The translations under genes and the position numbers were made by a program. Of a stretch of 50,919 bases of DNA, positions 8,697-16,739 are shown in pieces. Under the pieces are notes generated by a model. That model ran no database searches. It was given only the letters and a program-made list of their open reading frames with translations, and was not told where the DNA came from. Position 1 is the stretch's first letter, and each line of letters starts with the position of its first letter. The stretch comes from an uncultured Burkholderiales bacterium (GTDB lineage Bacteria > Pseudomonadota > Gammaproteobacteria > Burkholderiales > Burkholderiaceae_C), in contig CAIOTD010000010.1 in NCBI GenBank assembly GCA_903861115.1, forward strand, positions 1-50,919, given 5' to 3'.

Positions 8697-9019
8697 ATGG
8701 CAGCGATGGTAACCGTTTTAGTGGGCCTTGGGTCCCCTCGTGTGCGACAAATGCATTTGCGCGCAGTCGGCCGGCTTTGGCTTGGGCGGTTCAAGCAAAA
8801 GGCCAACAATTGTTTCATCCAAGAGACGAGATGGGCCTAAGCCTGTTGTTTTTGAACGCTTAAAACTTGCCCAAAGGGTTTGAAATGTTATAAAATGGAC
8901 GGCTTCGCAGCGTTTGAGCAGTCCCGCGGCGAGGAATTCAGACCCACCTAAGAGGTTCTCGTTAGAAGAACACCGACCGTGGAAAAGGACGCTTACAAAC
9001 CCAACTCAAGGATTTATCC
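8697..9019 (+). other. Gene-free leader region upstream of rplM
   Basis: The left half separates the divergent rlmJ and rplM genes and shows nothing I recognise. The right half holds the rplM promoter (8867-8894) and an mRNA leader of ~120 bases. A long leader is usual for ribosomal protein operons, but I could not match a known L13 leader structure. Confidence 0.5.
8867..8894 (+). promoter_or_regulatory. Sigma-70 promoter of rplM-rpsI
   Basis: The -35 is TTGCCC (8867-8872) and the -10 is TATAAA (8889-8894), with 16 bases between. It is the best promoter match in the region. The expected start is near 8901, giving a leader of ~120 bases. Confidence 0.65.
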
Positions 9020-9448
9020 ATGTCTACATTCAGCGCAAAACCCGCTGACGTGGTGCACGAGTGGTTTGTGATTGACGCCACCGATAAGGTGCTCGGACGT
9101 GTTGCCAGCGAAGCTGCACTCCGTTTGCGCGGCAAACACAAGGCCATTTATACGCCTCACGTCGATACCGGCGACTTCATTGTCGTCATCAACGCCTCCA
9201 AGATTCGTGTCACAGGCAACAAAGCCTTGGACAAAGTCTATTACCGTCACTCAGGTTTCCCTGGCGGCATTTACGGAACCAATTTCCGTGACATGCAAGC
9301 CAAGCACCCTGGTCGTGCACTCGAGAAAGCCGTCAAGGGCATGTTGCCCAAAGGCCCCTTGGGTTATGCCATGATCAAAAAACTCAAGGTCTATGGCGGT
9401 GCCGAGCATCCACATAGTGCTCAGCAACCCAAAGAGTTAACGATTTAA
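9020..9448 (+). CDS. rplM: 50S ribosomal protein L13
   Basis: Early-assembly protein of the large ribosomal subunit. Its 142 residues equal the E. coli length. The N-terminal [37 protein letters not shown] and the [10 protein letters not shown] block are diagnostic. AAGGAT lies about six bases before the ATG. The rpsI Shine-Dalgarno AAGGAG begins right at the rplM stop, so the two are translated from one message, as in most bacteria. Confidence 0.99.
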   Translation: MSTFSAKPADVVHEWFVIDATDKVLGRVASEAALRLRGKHKAIYTPHVDTGDFIVVINASKIRVTGNKALDKVYYRHSGFPGGIYGTNFRDMQAKHPGRALEKAVKGMLPKGPLGYAMIKKLKVYGGAEHPHSAQQPKELTI

Positions 9449-9458
9449 GGAGCCACAG

Positions 9459-9851
9459 ATGATTGGTGAATGGAACAATGGCACGGGACGTAGAAAGTCC
9501 AGTGTCGCCAGGGTCTTCTTAAAGAAGGGTTCAGGCAAAATTACGATCAATGGTAAAGACATCACCGAGTACTTCGGCCGTCAAACCTCCATCATGATTG
9601 CAAAGCAACCTTTGGTGTTGACCAACCACGTTGAGTATTTTGACATTCAAGTCAATTTGCACGGCGGTGGTGAATCGGGTCAAGCCGGCGCGGTGCGTCA
9701 TGGCATCACGCGTGCTTTGATCGATTACGATCAAAACCTCAAACCCGTTCTCTCTCAAGCCGGTTACGTGACCCGTGACGCGCGTGAGGTTGAGCGTAAA
9801 AAGGTGGGCTTGCACTCTGCTCGCCGTCGCAAGCAGTTCAGCAAACGCTGA
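9459..9851 (+). CDS. rpsI: 30S ribosomal protein S9
   Basis: Small-subunit protein whose C-terminal tail reaches the P-site tRNA. It has 130 residues, as in E. coli. [14 protein letters not shown] at the N-terminus and the basic tail ending RRRKQFSKR, with the terminal Lys-Arg that contacts tRNA, identify it. The SD AAGGAG (9447-9452) is well placed. It is the second gene of rplM-rpsI, and a strong terminator follows at 9906-9941. Confidence 0.99.
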   Translation: MIGEWNNGTGRRKSSVARVFLKKGSGKITINGKDITEYFGRQTSIMIAKQPLVLTNHVEYFDIQVNLHGGGESGQAGAVRHGITRALIDYDQNLKPVLSQAGYVTRDAREVERKKVGLHSARRRKQFSKR

Positions 9852-9905
9852 TCCGCTTGGTCTTTGGGGTGTTTCAAGCGCTTTGGCGCTGCAAACACTT
9901 CTTGC

Positions 9906-9941
9906 AAAAAACCCCTTGGCAGCGATGTGCAAGGGGTTTTT
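9906..9941 (+). terminator. Strong Rho-independent terminator after rpsI
   Basis: AAAAACCCCTT (9906-9916) and AAGGGGTTTTT (9931-9941) form an 11-pair stem ending in a T-run. The A-tract on the left arm lets it also work on the minus strand. Confidence 0.9.
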
Positions 9942-10070
9942 GCTGTGGGAAGCTCGAGAGCCCCTTGTCGCCACAAAAGCTCGCTCACCCGCGTCGTTGG
10001 AGTGTTGTTTTCTTTAACCATGCCGCAGGTGGTGTTGAAGGTTTTTTGGTACAGTTCAAGACTAAGAGCT

Positions 10071-10089
10071 AAAAGAAGGCTCTTCTTTT
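10071..10089 (+). promoter_or_regulatory. Perfect hairpin in the erpA leader
   Basis: AAAAGAAG (10071-10078) and CTTCTTTT (10082-10089) form eight perfect pairs around a GCT loop. It ends 24 bases before the erpA ATG and just before the ribosome site. It could act as an mRNA stability or control element, or as a DNA dyad. No known regulator site was recognised. Confidence 0.4.
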
Positions 10090-10113
10090 CATATTGATTG
10101 TTGGGAGACTCGA

Positions 10114-10479
10114 ATGAGTGCCGTTGCTGAAAACATTGAAACCGTGATGCCAGAACCCATTGTCTTTACGGACAGTGCCGCTGCAAAAGTGGCTGATTTG
10201 ATTGCTGAAGAAGGCAATCCAGACCTCAAGCTTCGCGTCTTTGTGCAAGGGGGAGGCTGCTCTGGGTTTCAGTATGGTTTCACCTTTGATGAAATCACCA
10301 ATGAAGATGACACCACGATGAGCAAGAACGGCGTTTCTTTGTTGATTGACGCCATGAGTTACCAGTACCTTTTGGGTGCAGAGATTGATTACAAAGAGGA
10401 CTTGCAAGGTTCACAGTTCGTGATCAAGAACCCCAACGCAACCACCACATGTGGTTGTGGGTCTTCTTTCTCGGTGTAA
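10114..10479 (+). CDS. erpA: Iron-sulfur cluster insertion protein ErpA
   Basis: A-type carrier that delivers [Fe-S] clusters to apo-enzymes, including isoprenoid synthesis enzymes. Its 121 residues fit. The three cluster-ligand cysteines are in [11 protein letters not shown] (Cys ~49) and the C-terminal TCGCGSSF pair. [28 protein letters not shown] is typical of ErpA as opposed to IscA, and no isc genes are nearby. GGGAG lies ~7 bases before the ATG. Position between rpsI and anmK is the usual Burkholderiales order. Confidence 0.96.
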   Translation: MSAVAENIETVMPEPIVFTDSAAAKVADLIAEEGNPDLKLRVFVQGGGCSGFQYGFTFDEITNEDDTTMSKNGVSLLIDAMSYQYLLGAEIDYKEDLQGSQFVIKNPNATTTCGCGSSFSV

Positions 10480-10529
10480 GTCAAACCAGGCTTCAGGCTT
10501 GGGTCTTATCCCCCCAGGCCACACAGATC

Positions 10530-10562
10530 AAAAGGGTGCAGTTCACTGAACTGCACCCTTTT
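10530..10562. terminator. Bidirectional terminator between erpA and anmK
   Basis: AAAAGGGTGCAGTTC (10530-10544) is the exact inverse complement of GAACTGCACCCTTTT (10548-10562). The stem is 15 perfect pairs with an ACT loop, A-rich on one side and T-rich on the other. It serves both the plus-strand erpA and the minus-strand anmK, which stops at 10569. Confidence 0.92.
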
Positions 10563-10568
10563 TTTCGT

Positions 10569-11777
10569 TCAAGCTTGGATCCAAGAGCCCAAGACTCTTG
10601 GCCCTTTGGCCCCGGTCACTGGGGGAAGGTTCGCACTGAGCCCCAAGACGCGTTGCCTGGCCAACCACGCAAAGGCAAAGGCCTCGACTTGCTGAGCTGG
10701 ACAACCCAGAGCATCCGAGTCCAAGAGACGCATTTTCGCAAGCGTTGAAAAAAGTCCTGCTCTGGACTTCAAAGCATTCATCAAGGTGGCATTCAACGCC
10801 CCGCCACCGCAAACCACGAGCTCCATGGGCGCGTGGGACCCTAAGAGATGTGCTGGCGCCTTGAGGCACGCATCAATGGCCTGAAGGATGCTGTGCGCGG
10901 TCAATGCACACAGGGTGGCTTGAACATCTTGCGCGCTCAATCGCTCAAACCGGGGTGTGAGGTGGGTCTCAAGCCAAGACGCGTTGAACAAATCGCGTCC
11001 GGTACTTTTTGGGGGGGGTAAATGGAAAAAGGGTTCAGTTAAAAGCTGGGCAAGCAGCGCCTCGTTGACGTGTCCGCCCTGTGCCCATTGACCGCCTTTG
11101 TCGTACGTTAGGCCCGTGTGCTTGAGACACCACAAGTCCATGAGCACATTGCCGGGCCCACAATCAAACCCGGTGACCGTGAAGCGGCTGTTGGGCGCAG
11201 TCGACGCGGCTGGGACGGTCTTGATGGGGGCCAGGATGCTGACATTGGACATGCCGCCGATGTTCAAAATCACGCGAAGCGTTTTTTCGCTTTGAAAGAG
11301 ATATTGATGAAAGGCGGGCACCAGTGGCGCGCCTTGTCCGCCCGCAGCGATGTCTCTTGACCTGAAGTCGTGAATGACGTCGATGTCTGTGAGTTCTGCC
11401 AGCAAATGCCCCGATAACAATTGGCTGCTGTAGCCCCATGCGTCATGGGCCTGAGGTTGATGGCGGATGGTTTGGCCATGGGCGCCAAGGGCTCGAATGT
11501 GTTGTGCGGGAATCTCTAAACGCTCAAGCAAGTCTTTGCACGTTTGAGCGTAAAGATTTGAAAGCGCATTGCTCGCCAAGGCTGCGCGGTGCAACTCGTT
11601 GTCACTCACGGCGTTCAGGCTGAGCAATTCCTCTTTGAAGGCTTGCGCAAAGGGGGTGAAGGCGTGGCCCAATGGGCGAGGTGTGGTGCTGAAATCCACG
11701 AGCACCGCATCCACGCCGTCCAAAGAGGTGCCAGACATGAGGCCCATGAAGAGGTTCGAGTCTCTTGGGCGGTTCAT
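10569..11777 (-). CDS. anmK: Anhydro-N-acetylmuramic acid kinase
   Basis: Phosphorylates and opens 1,6-anhydro-MurNAc released by lytic transglycosylases, the first step of muramic acid recycling. With the ATG at 11777 the protein has 402 residues (E. coli 369). The ATP-site motif FMGLMSGTSLDGVDAVL is at residues ~10-26. GAHGQTIRH, the DFRSRDIAAGGQGAPLVP block and a GFDCGPGN motif follow, and VVCGGGALN is near the C-terminus. The frame is open ~43 codons further upstream, but that part is low in similarity and covers a tandem repeat, so MNRPRDSNLFMGLMSG is taken as the start. It lies just downstream of an M23 peptidase, and both act on peptidoglycan. Confidence 0.96.
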   Translation of the reverse strand: MNRPRDSNLFMGLMSGTSLDGVDAVLVDFSTTPRPLGHAFTPFAQAFKEELLSLNAVSDNELHRAALASNALSNLYAQTCKDLLERLEIPAQHIRALGAHGQTIRHQPQAHDAWGYSSQLLSGHLLAELTDIDVIHDFRSRDIAAGGQGAPLVPAFHQYLFQSEKTLRVILNIGGMSNVSILAPIKTVPAASTAPNSRFTVTGFDCGPGNVLMDLWCLKHTGLTYDKGGQWAQGGHVNEALLAQLLTEPFFHLPPPKSTGRDLFNASWLETHLTPRFERLSAQDVQATLCALTAHSILQAIDACLKAPAHLLGSHAPMELVVCGGGALNATLMNALKSRAGLFSTLAKMRLLDSDALGCPAQQVEAFAFAWLARQRVLGLSANLPPVTGAKGPRVLGSWIQA

Positions 11778-11810
11778 GGCGCTGGTGGGGGCATTGAAGT
11801 AAAAAAAGGC

Positions 11811-11850
11811 GCTAAAGGGCGAACAAGGGCGATCAAGGGCGATCAAGGGC
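11811..11850. repeat. Imperfect 10-base tandem repeat (GATCAAGGGC-like)
   Basis: Four consecutive ten-base units read GCTAAAGGGC, GAACAAGGGC, GATCAAGGGC and GATCAAGGGC, followed by the decayed ACTGAAGGGA. It lies between the M23 peptidase gene and the anmK start, on the untranslated side of the chosen ATG. Confidence 0.7.
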
Positions 11851-11883
11851 ACTGAAGGGACCGAGCGACTTGGCCGCGGCGCA

Positions 11884-13392
11884 TCAGTCGATGTCCACCG
11901 TCTCAAGGGTGCTCAAACCCGACAGCACGGTTTTCGCCAATTGAGCTTGCTTTTGGAAAAGGGGTTTGAACTCGCTGGCCAAAGGAATGGGTGTGTTTTG
12001 TTTGGCCAAGGTCATGGGGTCTTGGTGTTGACCGTTCAGGCGAAACTCAAAGTGCAGGTGGGGCCCTGTGGCCCAGCCCGTTTGGCCAACCGCACCAATG
12101 ATCGCACCTTGGGTCACCGTTTGCCCTTTTTTGACATCGATGCGAGACAAGTGGGCATAGACCGTCACGGGGCCTTGTGGGTGTTTGATAAAGACCACAT
12201 TGCCAAAGCCGTTTTGATAGCCCGTGCTTTCGACAAAGCCGTTGCCCACCGTTCTAACGGGTGTACCGGTGGGGGCGGCATAGTCAACCCCCAAGTGTGC
12301 CTTCCACGTCTGAAGAATGGGGTGCATGCGCATGCTAAAGCCACTGGTCACGCGAGAAAAGGCCAAGGGCGCAGCGAGGAACGTTTTGCGCAGATTCATC
12401 CCGTCCATGGCGTAGTAATCCCCTTTGGCGTTGTTGGGCTCAGCGAACCAAACGGCTTGATAGGACTTGCCGCGGTTGATGAATTCAGCGTTCAAGATTT
12501 TGCCGGTTTTTAAAACCTCGCCATCGGCAAGAAGTGCCTCATACATCAGCGAAAACCGATCTCCTTGGCGCAAAGCCCTGTGAAAATCAATGTCGCCAGA
12601 AAATATTTCGGCCAATTGATTGGCCACGGCATCAGGGATGCGAGCTTGGTCTGTGGCTTGAAAGAGGGAGGAGCGAATGCGAGCACCCGCCACTTGAAGT
12701 TGTGTTTGGTACTGGGCTTTAGAGGTTTGCACTTCAAAGCCCGACGCGCTTTTCTTGAGGGTCAAGCGGTTGAAGTAGTTGGGGTCTTCGTCGGCCCACC
12801 TCACGATCAGCTCTTTCAAGTGATGCGCTTGATCCGTGCTTGCGCTCAGTAGCCGTGGGTTCTTGCCCAGCAACAACTGACGAGTGCTGGGCGTAGACAC
12901 AATAAAGTTCAGTGCAGTTGCATCAAAGACGCCGAGTCTGGCCAAAACACTTTGGGTGCTCTCGTTGCCACGCGACCATTCGGTGGCATAAAAATCATTG
13001 GCGCGCGGTGCGTCGCTGGCCACAGGGGGCTCGCTTGATGGGGGTGAAACCAAGTCCTCAAAGCCGTTTTTTGTGAAACCGTCTGCACCCAGTTCACTGC
13101 TCAAAGCGATGGCACTCGAGGCGGGTAGCGCGCTCATGCTCAAAGGTTTGAGCATCATCTCTTGGGTCACCAAGCTTGGTCGCAGCATCGAGGCGTCCGG
13201 CCCGAGCGTGACCACCGCATAAGAAGCGCCCGATGCAATGATCACCAAGCCTAGCGCCAAATAAATGCTGGTCTTCAAGGCGTTCAGTTGCTGGGTGAGA
13301 AGGTAGTGGGCGCCAATGCGTGCACGTGCAACCAGCCCATGCCCGATGTCCAGCGCCAAGACCAATCCAGAAAAGAGCAGTTTTAACAACAC
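11884..13392 (-). CDS. M23 family metallopeptidase (peptidoglycan DD-endopeptidase)
   Basis: Membrane-anchored zinc endopeptidase predicted to cut peptide cross-links of peptidoglycan in the periplasm. From the GTG at 13392 it has 502 residues. A membrane segment (SIYLALGLVIIASGASYAVV) lies at ~43-62. A central OapA/LysM-like and linker part follows, then the C-terminal LytM domain with zinc ligands HLGVD (~366-370) and HLHFEF (445-447), and a third His in VYAHLSRID (~414). GGAG stands five bases before this GTG, which favours it over the TTG at 13434. It probably shares an operon with anmK 107 bases downstream and is divergent from tyrS, a neighbourhood common in Burkholderiales. Confidence 0.92.
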   Translation of the reverse strand: MLLKLLFSGLVLALDIGHGLVARARIGAHYLLTQQLNALKTSIYLALGLVIIASGASYAVVTLGPDASMLRPSLVTQEMMLKPLSMSALPASSAIALSSELGADGFTKNGFEDLVSPPSSEPPVASDAPRANDFYATEWSRGNESTQSVLARLGVFDATALNFIVSTPSTRQLLLGKNPRLLSASTDQAHHLKELIVRWADEDPNYFNRLTLKKSASGFEVQTSKAQYQTQLQVAGARIRSSLFQATDQARIPDAVANQLAEIFSGDIDFHRALRQGDRFSLMYEALLADGEVLKTGKILNAEFINRGKSYQAVWFAEPNNAKGDYYAMDGMNLRKTFLAAPLAFSRVTSGFSMRMHPILQTWKAHLGVDYAAPTGTPVRTVGNGFVESTGYQNGFGNVVFIKHPQGPVTVYAHLSRIDVKKGQTVTQGAIIGAVGQTGWATGPHLHFEFRLNGQHQDPMTLAKQNTPIPLASEFKPLFQKQAQLAKTVLSGLSTLETVDID

Positions 13393-13774
13393 AAAATCTC
13401 CAACCTTGTTGGCGCTGGGTCTGAGCTTGTTCAATCGAACCCCGGGGCGTCACAAAGTAAAACGTAACAGCGCAATGGCGCAACAGTCCTTGGACGACAA
13501 GGCTCTGCGCTTCACGCGAAATGAAAACATTCAATCCAAATTCCAAAGGCCTATGGCCGCAAGGCCATGGATCAGGCTAAAATATAAATTGAATATAGAA
13601 CTATTGATCTAATTCTAGTATATCTTGATTTGCGCGTGTTGTTTAATGTGGTCGATGAGCTTCGTCTCTTGATGCCTTCAAAATCATGGGTTTTTTGCAT
13701 AAAAGCGACCTTTTTTTCATGGCAGGCCCTTTTCCGACAGCGTTTGAAACCCTTTAAGACGGCCCATTGATCCT
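13393..13774. promoter_or_regulatory. Divergent control region between the M23 peptidase and tyrS
   Basis: No gene is seen. Bases ~13575-13640 are markedly AT-rich for this genome, a likely site of promoter melting for both directions. Possible tyrS boxes are TAGAAC (~13597) and TATATC (~13620) with 17 bases between, a modest match. TAGAA...TTCTA also forms an inverted repeat there. No T-box or tyrosine-specific leader was recognised. Confidence 0.45.
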
Positions 13775-15007
13775 ATGAACGACTCAACGACAGACCCAGA
13801 AGACTTAAGTCCCCGCGTGCAAGAGGCTTTGGAGATCACGCTCAAGGGGTGTGAGGAGTTGCTGCCCCGTGCGGAATGGGTTAAAAAATTAAAGGACTGG
13901 GACCAAACGGGGCGACCCTTGAGGATCAAACTCGGGCTAGATCCAACCTCGCCAGATATTCATATTGGGCACACGGTGGTGCTCAACAAGATGCGCCAAT
14001 TGCAGGACTTGGGGCACCAGGTGATATTTTTGATCGGTGACTTCACCACCATGATTGGGGACCCCTCTGGTCGAAACAACACCAGACCGGCTTTGAACAA
14101 AGAGCAAATCGAAGAAAACGCCAAGACCTATTACAAGCAAGCCAGTTTGGTGCTGGACCCGTCTCGCACGGAGATTCGTTACAACAGCGAGTGGAGTGAC
14201 CCCTTGGGCGCCAGAGGCATGATCGAGTTGGCGGCCAAGTACACGGTTGCTCGAATGATGGAGAGGGACGATTTCACCAAGAGATTCAAATCTGGGCAAT
14301 CGATCAGTGTGCATGAATTCTTGTACCCGTTGATGCAAGGCTATGATTCCGTGGCGCTAAAGAGTGACTTGGAGTTGGGCGGAACGGATCAAAAATTCAA
14401 CTTGCTGATGGGGCGCCACTTGCAGCAAGAACACGCTCAAGAGCCGCAATGCATTTTGACCATGCCCTTGCTGGTGGGCTTGGATGGCACAGACAAGATG
14501 TCCAAGAGCAAAAACAACTACATTGGCATCACCGAGGACGCCAACACCATGTTTGCCAAAGTGCTCTCGATCAGCGATGATTTGATGTGGACTTGGTATC
14601 CTCTTTTAAGCTTTAAGAGCACCCGGGAGATCCAAGCGAGTCGCTTGGAGGTCCAAAATGGACTCAATCCAAAAGTGCTCAAAGTCGCTTTGGCCAAAGA
14701 GATCACGGCGCGCTTTCATGGTCACGCCTTGGCCGATGCGGCGGAGCAAGATTTTGCACTCAGAAGCAAGGGTGGCGTGCCTGATGACGTGCCAGAAGTG
14801 GCGCTTGGCGGCGCGCCACTTGGCATTGGGGCCTTGCTAAAAGCCGCGGGTCTTGCCCCTTCTGCAAGTGAGGCCAATCGCTTGATCGAGGGTTCAGGCG
14901 TTAAAGTCGACGGCGTGAGCATCAGCGACAAGGGTTTGAAGATGGGTGCTGGCACCTACCTCTTGCAAGTGGGCAAGCGGCGTTTTGCCAAGGTGACTTT
15001 GAGTTGA
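13775..15007 (+). CDS. tyrS: Tyrosyl-tRNA synthetase
   Basis: Class I aminoacyl-tRNA synthetase that charges tRNA-Tyr in the cytosol. It has 410 residues. The ATP motif HIGH is at 63-66 in DIHIGHTVVLNKM, and KMSKS is intact at 241-245. GLDPTSPDIHIGH and the GGTDQKFNLLMGR block show the subtype common in proteobacteria such as Pseudomonas and Burkholderia, in which HIGH is read with Ile-Gly. The C-terminal ~65 residues form an S4 RNA-binding domain (ASEANRLIEGSGVKVDG). The ATG at 13775 follows a stretch without a strong SD. Confidence 0.98.
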   Translation: MNDSTTDPEDLSPRVQEALEITLKGCEELLPRAEWVKKLKDWDQTGRPLRIKLGLDPTSPDIHIGHTVVLNKMRQLQDLGHQVIFLIGDFTTMIGDPSGRNNTRPALNKEQIEENAKTYYKQASLVLDPSRTEIRYNSEWSDPLGARGMIELAAKYTVARMMERDDFTKRFKSGQSISVHEFLYPLMQGYDSVALKSDLELGGTDQKFNLLMGRHLQQEHAQEPQCILTMPLLVGLDGTDKMSKSKNNYIGITEDANTMFAKVLSISDDLMWTWYPLLSFKSTREIQASRLEVQNGLNPKVLKVALAKEITARFHGHALADAAEQDFALRSKGGVPDDVPEVALGGAPLGIGALLKAAGLAPSASEANRLIEGSGVKVDGVSISDKGLKMGAGTYLLQVGKRRFAKVTLS

Positions 15008-15171
15008 CGCCTAGTGCAGGTGTCTGCGCGATCCTCTAAGCGTTTCTGTGTGACAGGGTTTGTCTTGCCGAGACGGACAAGTCCTTGGGGTTTTTCTGGG
15101 CATTGGGGTCAGGCCGCTTTAAAAGAAGAGGCCAAGTCCCATGCCCTTTATCCATTGGAAGAAAATTTTCA

Positions 15172-16107
15172 TTGAACAAACATCTTAAAGCCCATTGGCT
15201 GACCCCTGAGGGCTTGCTCAAAGCCTCGGTCTTTGTCGCCTTGATCACCATTGCGCTCAAAACAGGGGCTTGGTGGTTGACCGACTCTGTGGGGCTTTTG
15301 TCCGATGCGTTGGAGTCGCTGGTGAATTTGGCGAGTGCGATTTTTGGGTTGATGATGGTGACGGTCGCACAAAGACCGGCGGATGAGGACCATCCCTATG
15401 GGCACCACAAAGCGGAATACTTCTCCTCTGGGTTTGAGGGCATTTTGATCATTGTGGCCGCGCTGGGCATCGTTTGGGTCGCTGCTCACCGTTTGTTCAA
15501 CCCCGAGCCCTTGGATCAGGTGGGGTGGGGCTTGGTCTTGTCGGTGGTGAGTTCGGCCTTGAATGGGTTTTTGGCTTGGGTCATGTTTGGTGCCGCCAAA
15601 GAGCATCGCTCCATTGCCTTGAAGTCCGATGCCAAGCACTTGATCACAGACGTTTGGACCTCCTTTGGTGTGGTGGTGGGGGTGGGCTTGGTGGTGCTCA
15701 GTGGCTGGATATGGCTGGACTCTTTGGTGGCGGCCCTCGTCGCCTTGGTGATTTTGAAGGAAGGCTTTTCATTGCTGTGGGAGTCTTCGCAAGGGTTGAT
15801 GGACGAGGCCTTGGAGCCCGAGGTGATGGAGAAAATTCACGCCACACTGGCAGGCTTTTCTCACACCTCTGAAAGTGCACAAGTCATTCGCTTTGATCAC
15901 TTGGTGACAAGAAAAGCGGGGCAGCGTCGCTACGTTGACATGCACATGCACATGCCCTTTAATTGGTCTCTTGGGCGCGCCGCAACACTGCGGGTGTCGG
16001 TTGAGCAAGCCTTGATGAGTGAGGTGCCAGGACTGAGAGCGTCCATCCAATTGCTGCCAAGCGACATGGAGTCGCACTACGAGGGCGCAGAGGACAATTA
16101 TTTGTAA
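15172..16107 (+). CDS. Cation diffusion facilitator family metal efflux transporter
   Basis: Inner-membrane metal/proton antiporter of the CDF family (FieF/DmeF-like). From the TTG at 15172 it has 311 residues, close to FieF (300). Metal-site residues are visible: DSVGLLSDALESL in TM2, the cytoplasmic HPYGHHKAEYFSS loop, and SDAKHLITDVWTS in TM5 with the His/Asp pair. The C-terminal cytoplasmic domain has VDMHMHMPF. GGAAGA stands ~10 bases before this TTG. The frame also opens at another TTG at 15085, but its first 29 codons look non-conserved. Which metal is moved cannot be told (Fe, Zn, Co or Cd are options). Confidence 0.9.
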   Translation: MNKHLKAHWLTPEGLLKASVFVALITIALKTGAWWLTDSVGLLSDALESLVNLASAIFGLMMVTVAQRPADEDHPYGHHKAEYFSSGFEGILIIVAALGIVWVAAHRLFNPEPLDQVGWGLVLSVVSSALNGFLAWVMFGAAKEHRSIALKSDAKHLITDVWTSFGVVVGVGLVVLSGWIWLDSLVAALVALVILKEGFSLLWESSQGLMDEALEPEVMEKIHATLAGFSHTSESAQVIRFDHLVTRKAGQRRYVDMHMHMPFNWSLGRAATLRVSVEQALMSEVPGLRASIQLLPSDMESHYEGAEDNYL

Positions 16108-16223
16108 GCGTTTTGTGTCAACACTAAAAGCAAAGGCGCACACCTTTGGCCGGTGTTGGGCGGGGCGTTGATTGGTCGCTGGGGTGACAAAGGACGAGGC
16201 AATCAAGTGGCCAATCAAGTTTC

Positions 16224-16703
16224 CTATGACGCGGCGTAAGGGTTGGGTACTTTGAACGTCGTCAAGAGTTCAATTTCCAAGGCTTCCATGATCCGTGCCT
16301 CTTTTTTGCTCACCTCGTGGTCGTGCCCCAAGGCATGCAAGGCGCCATGAATCAACAAGTGCCGGTAATGGTCCTTCAGGGGCAAGTTGAGTGCCATGGA
16401 TTCTTTTAAGATGACCGGTGCACAGAGCACCAAGTCGGCCATGGCGATGGGTTCGCTCTCGTAGCAGAAGGTCAAGACGTTGGTGGCGTAAGCACGCTCT
16501 CGGTAAGACCCATTCAATGCCAAGCCCTCATCGTGACCGACCACGCGAACGGTGAAAGCGGCTTGTCGATTTAAGTGCTGAAGACACGCGCTCAAGCTTT
16601 TCGTGACAAAGTAACGGCTCAAGATGCGCTTGTGCTCGCTCGAGCCCAAGTCTTTGCCAAATTGAAGGGACAACTCAAGAACGGGTTCAGGGGTGGTGCG
16701 CAT
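16224..16703 (-). CDS. ybeY: Endoribonuclease YbeY (rRNA maturation factor)
   Basis: Single-strand endoribonuclease needed for 16S rRNA 3'-end maturation and 70S quality control. The zinc motif HGALHALGHDH (~119-129) matches the family H-x3-H-x5-H signature, and ATNVLTF and ADLVLCAPV are typical. The protein has 159 residues from the ATG at 16703. An in-frame TTG at 16718 is the alternative. Its neighbour phoH ends at 16740; phoH-ybeY is a widely conserved pair. Confidence 0.96.
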   Translation of the reverse strand: MRTTPEPVLELSLQFGKDLGSSEHKRILSRYFVTKSLSACLQHLNRQAAFTVRVVGHDEGLALNGSYRERAYATNVLTFCYESEPIAMADLVLCAPVILKESMALNLPLKDHYRHLLIHGALHALGHDHEVSKKEARIMEALEIELLTTFKVPNPYAAS

Positions 16704-16739
16704 GGAGGTCTGGGTCAAAGGTCAGGTTGGAGGGCGTCA

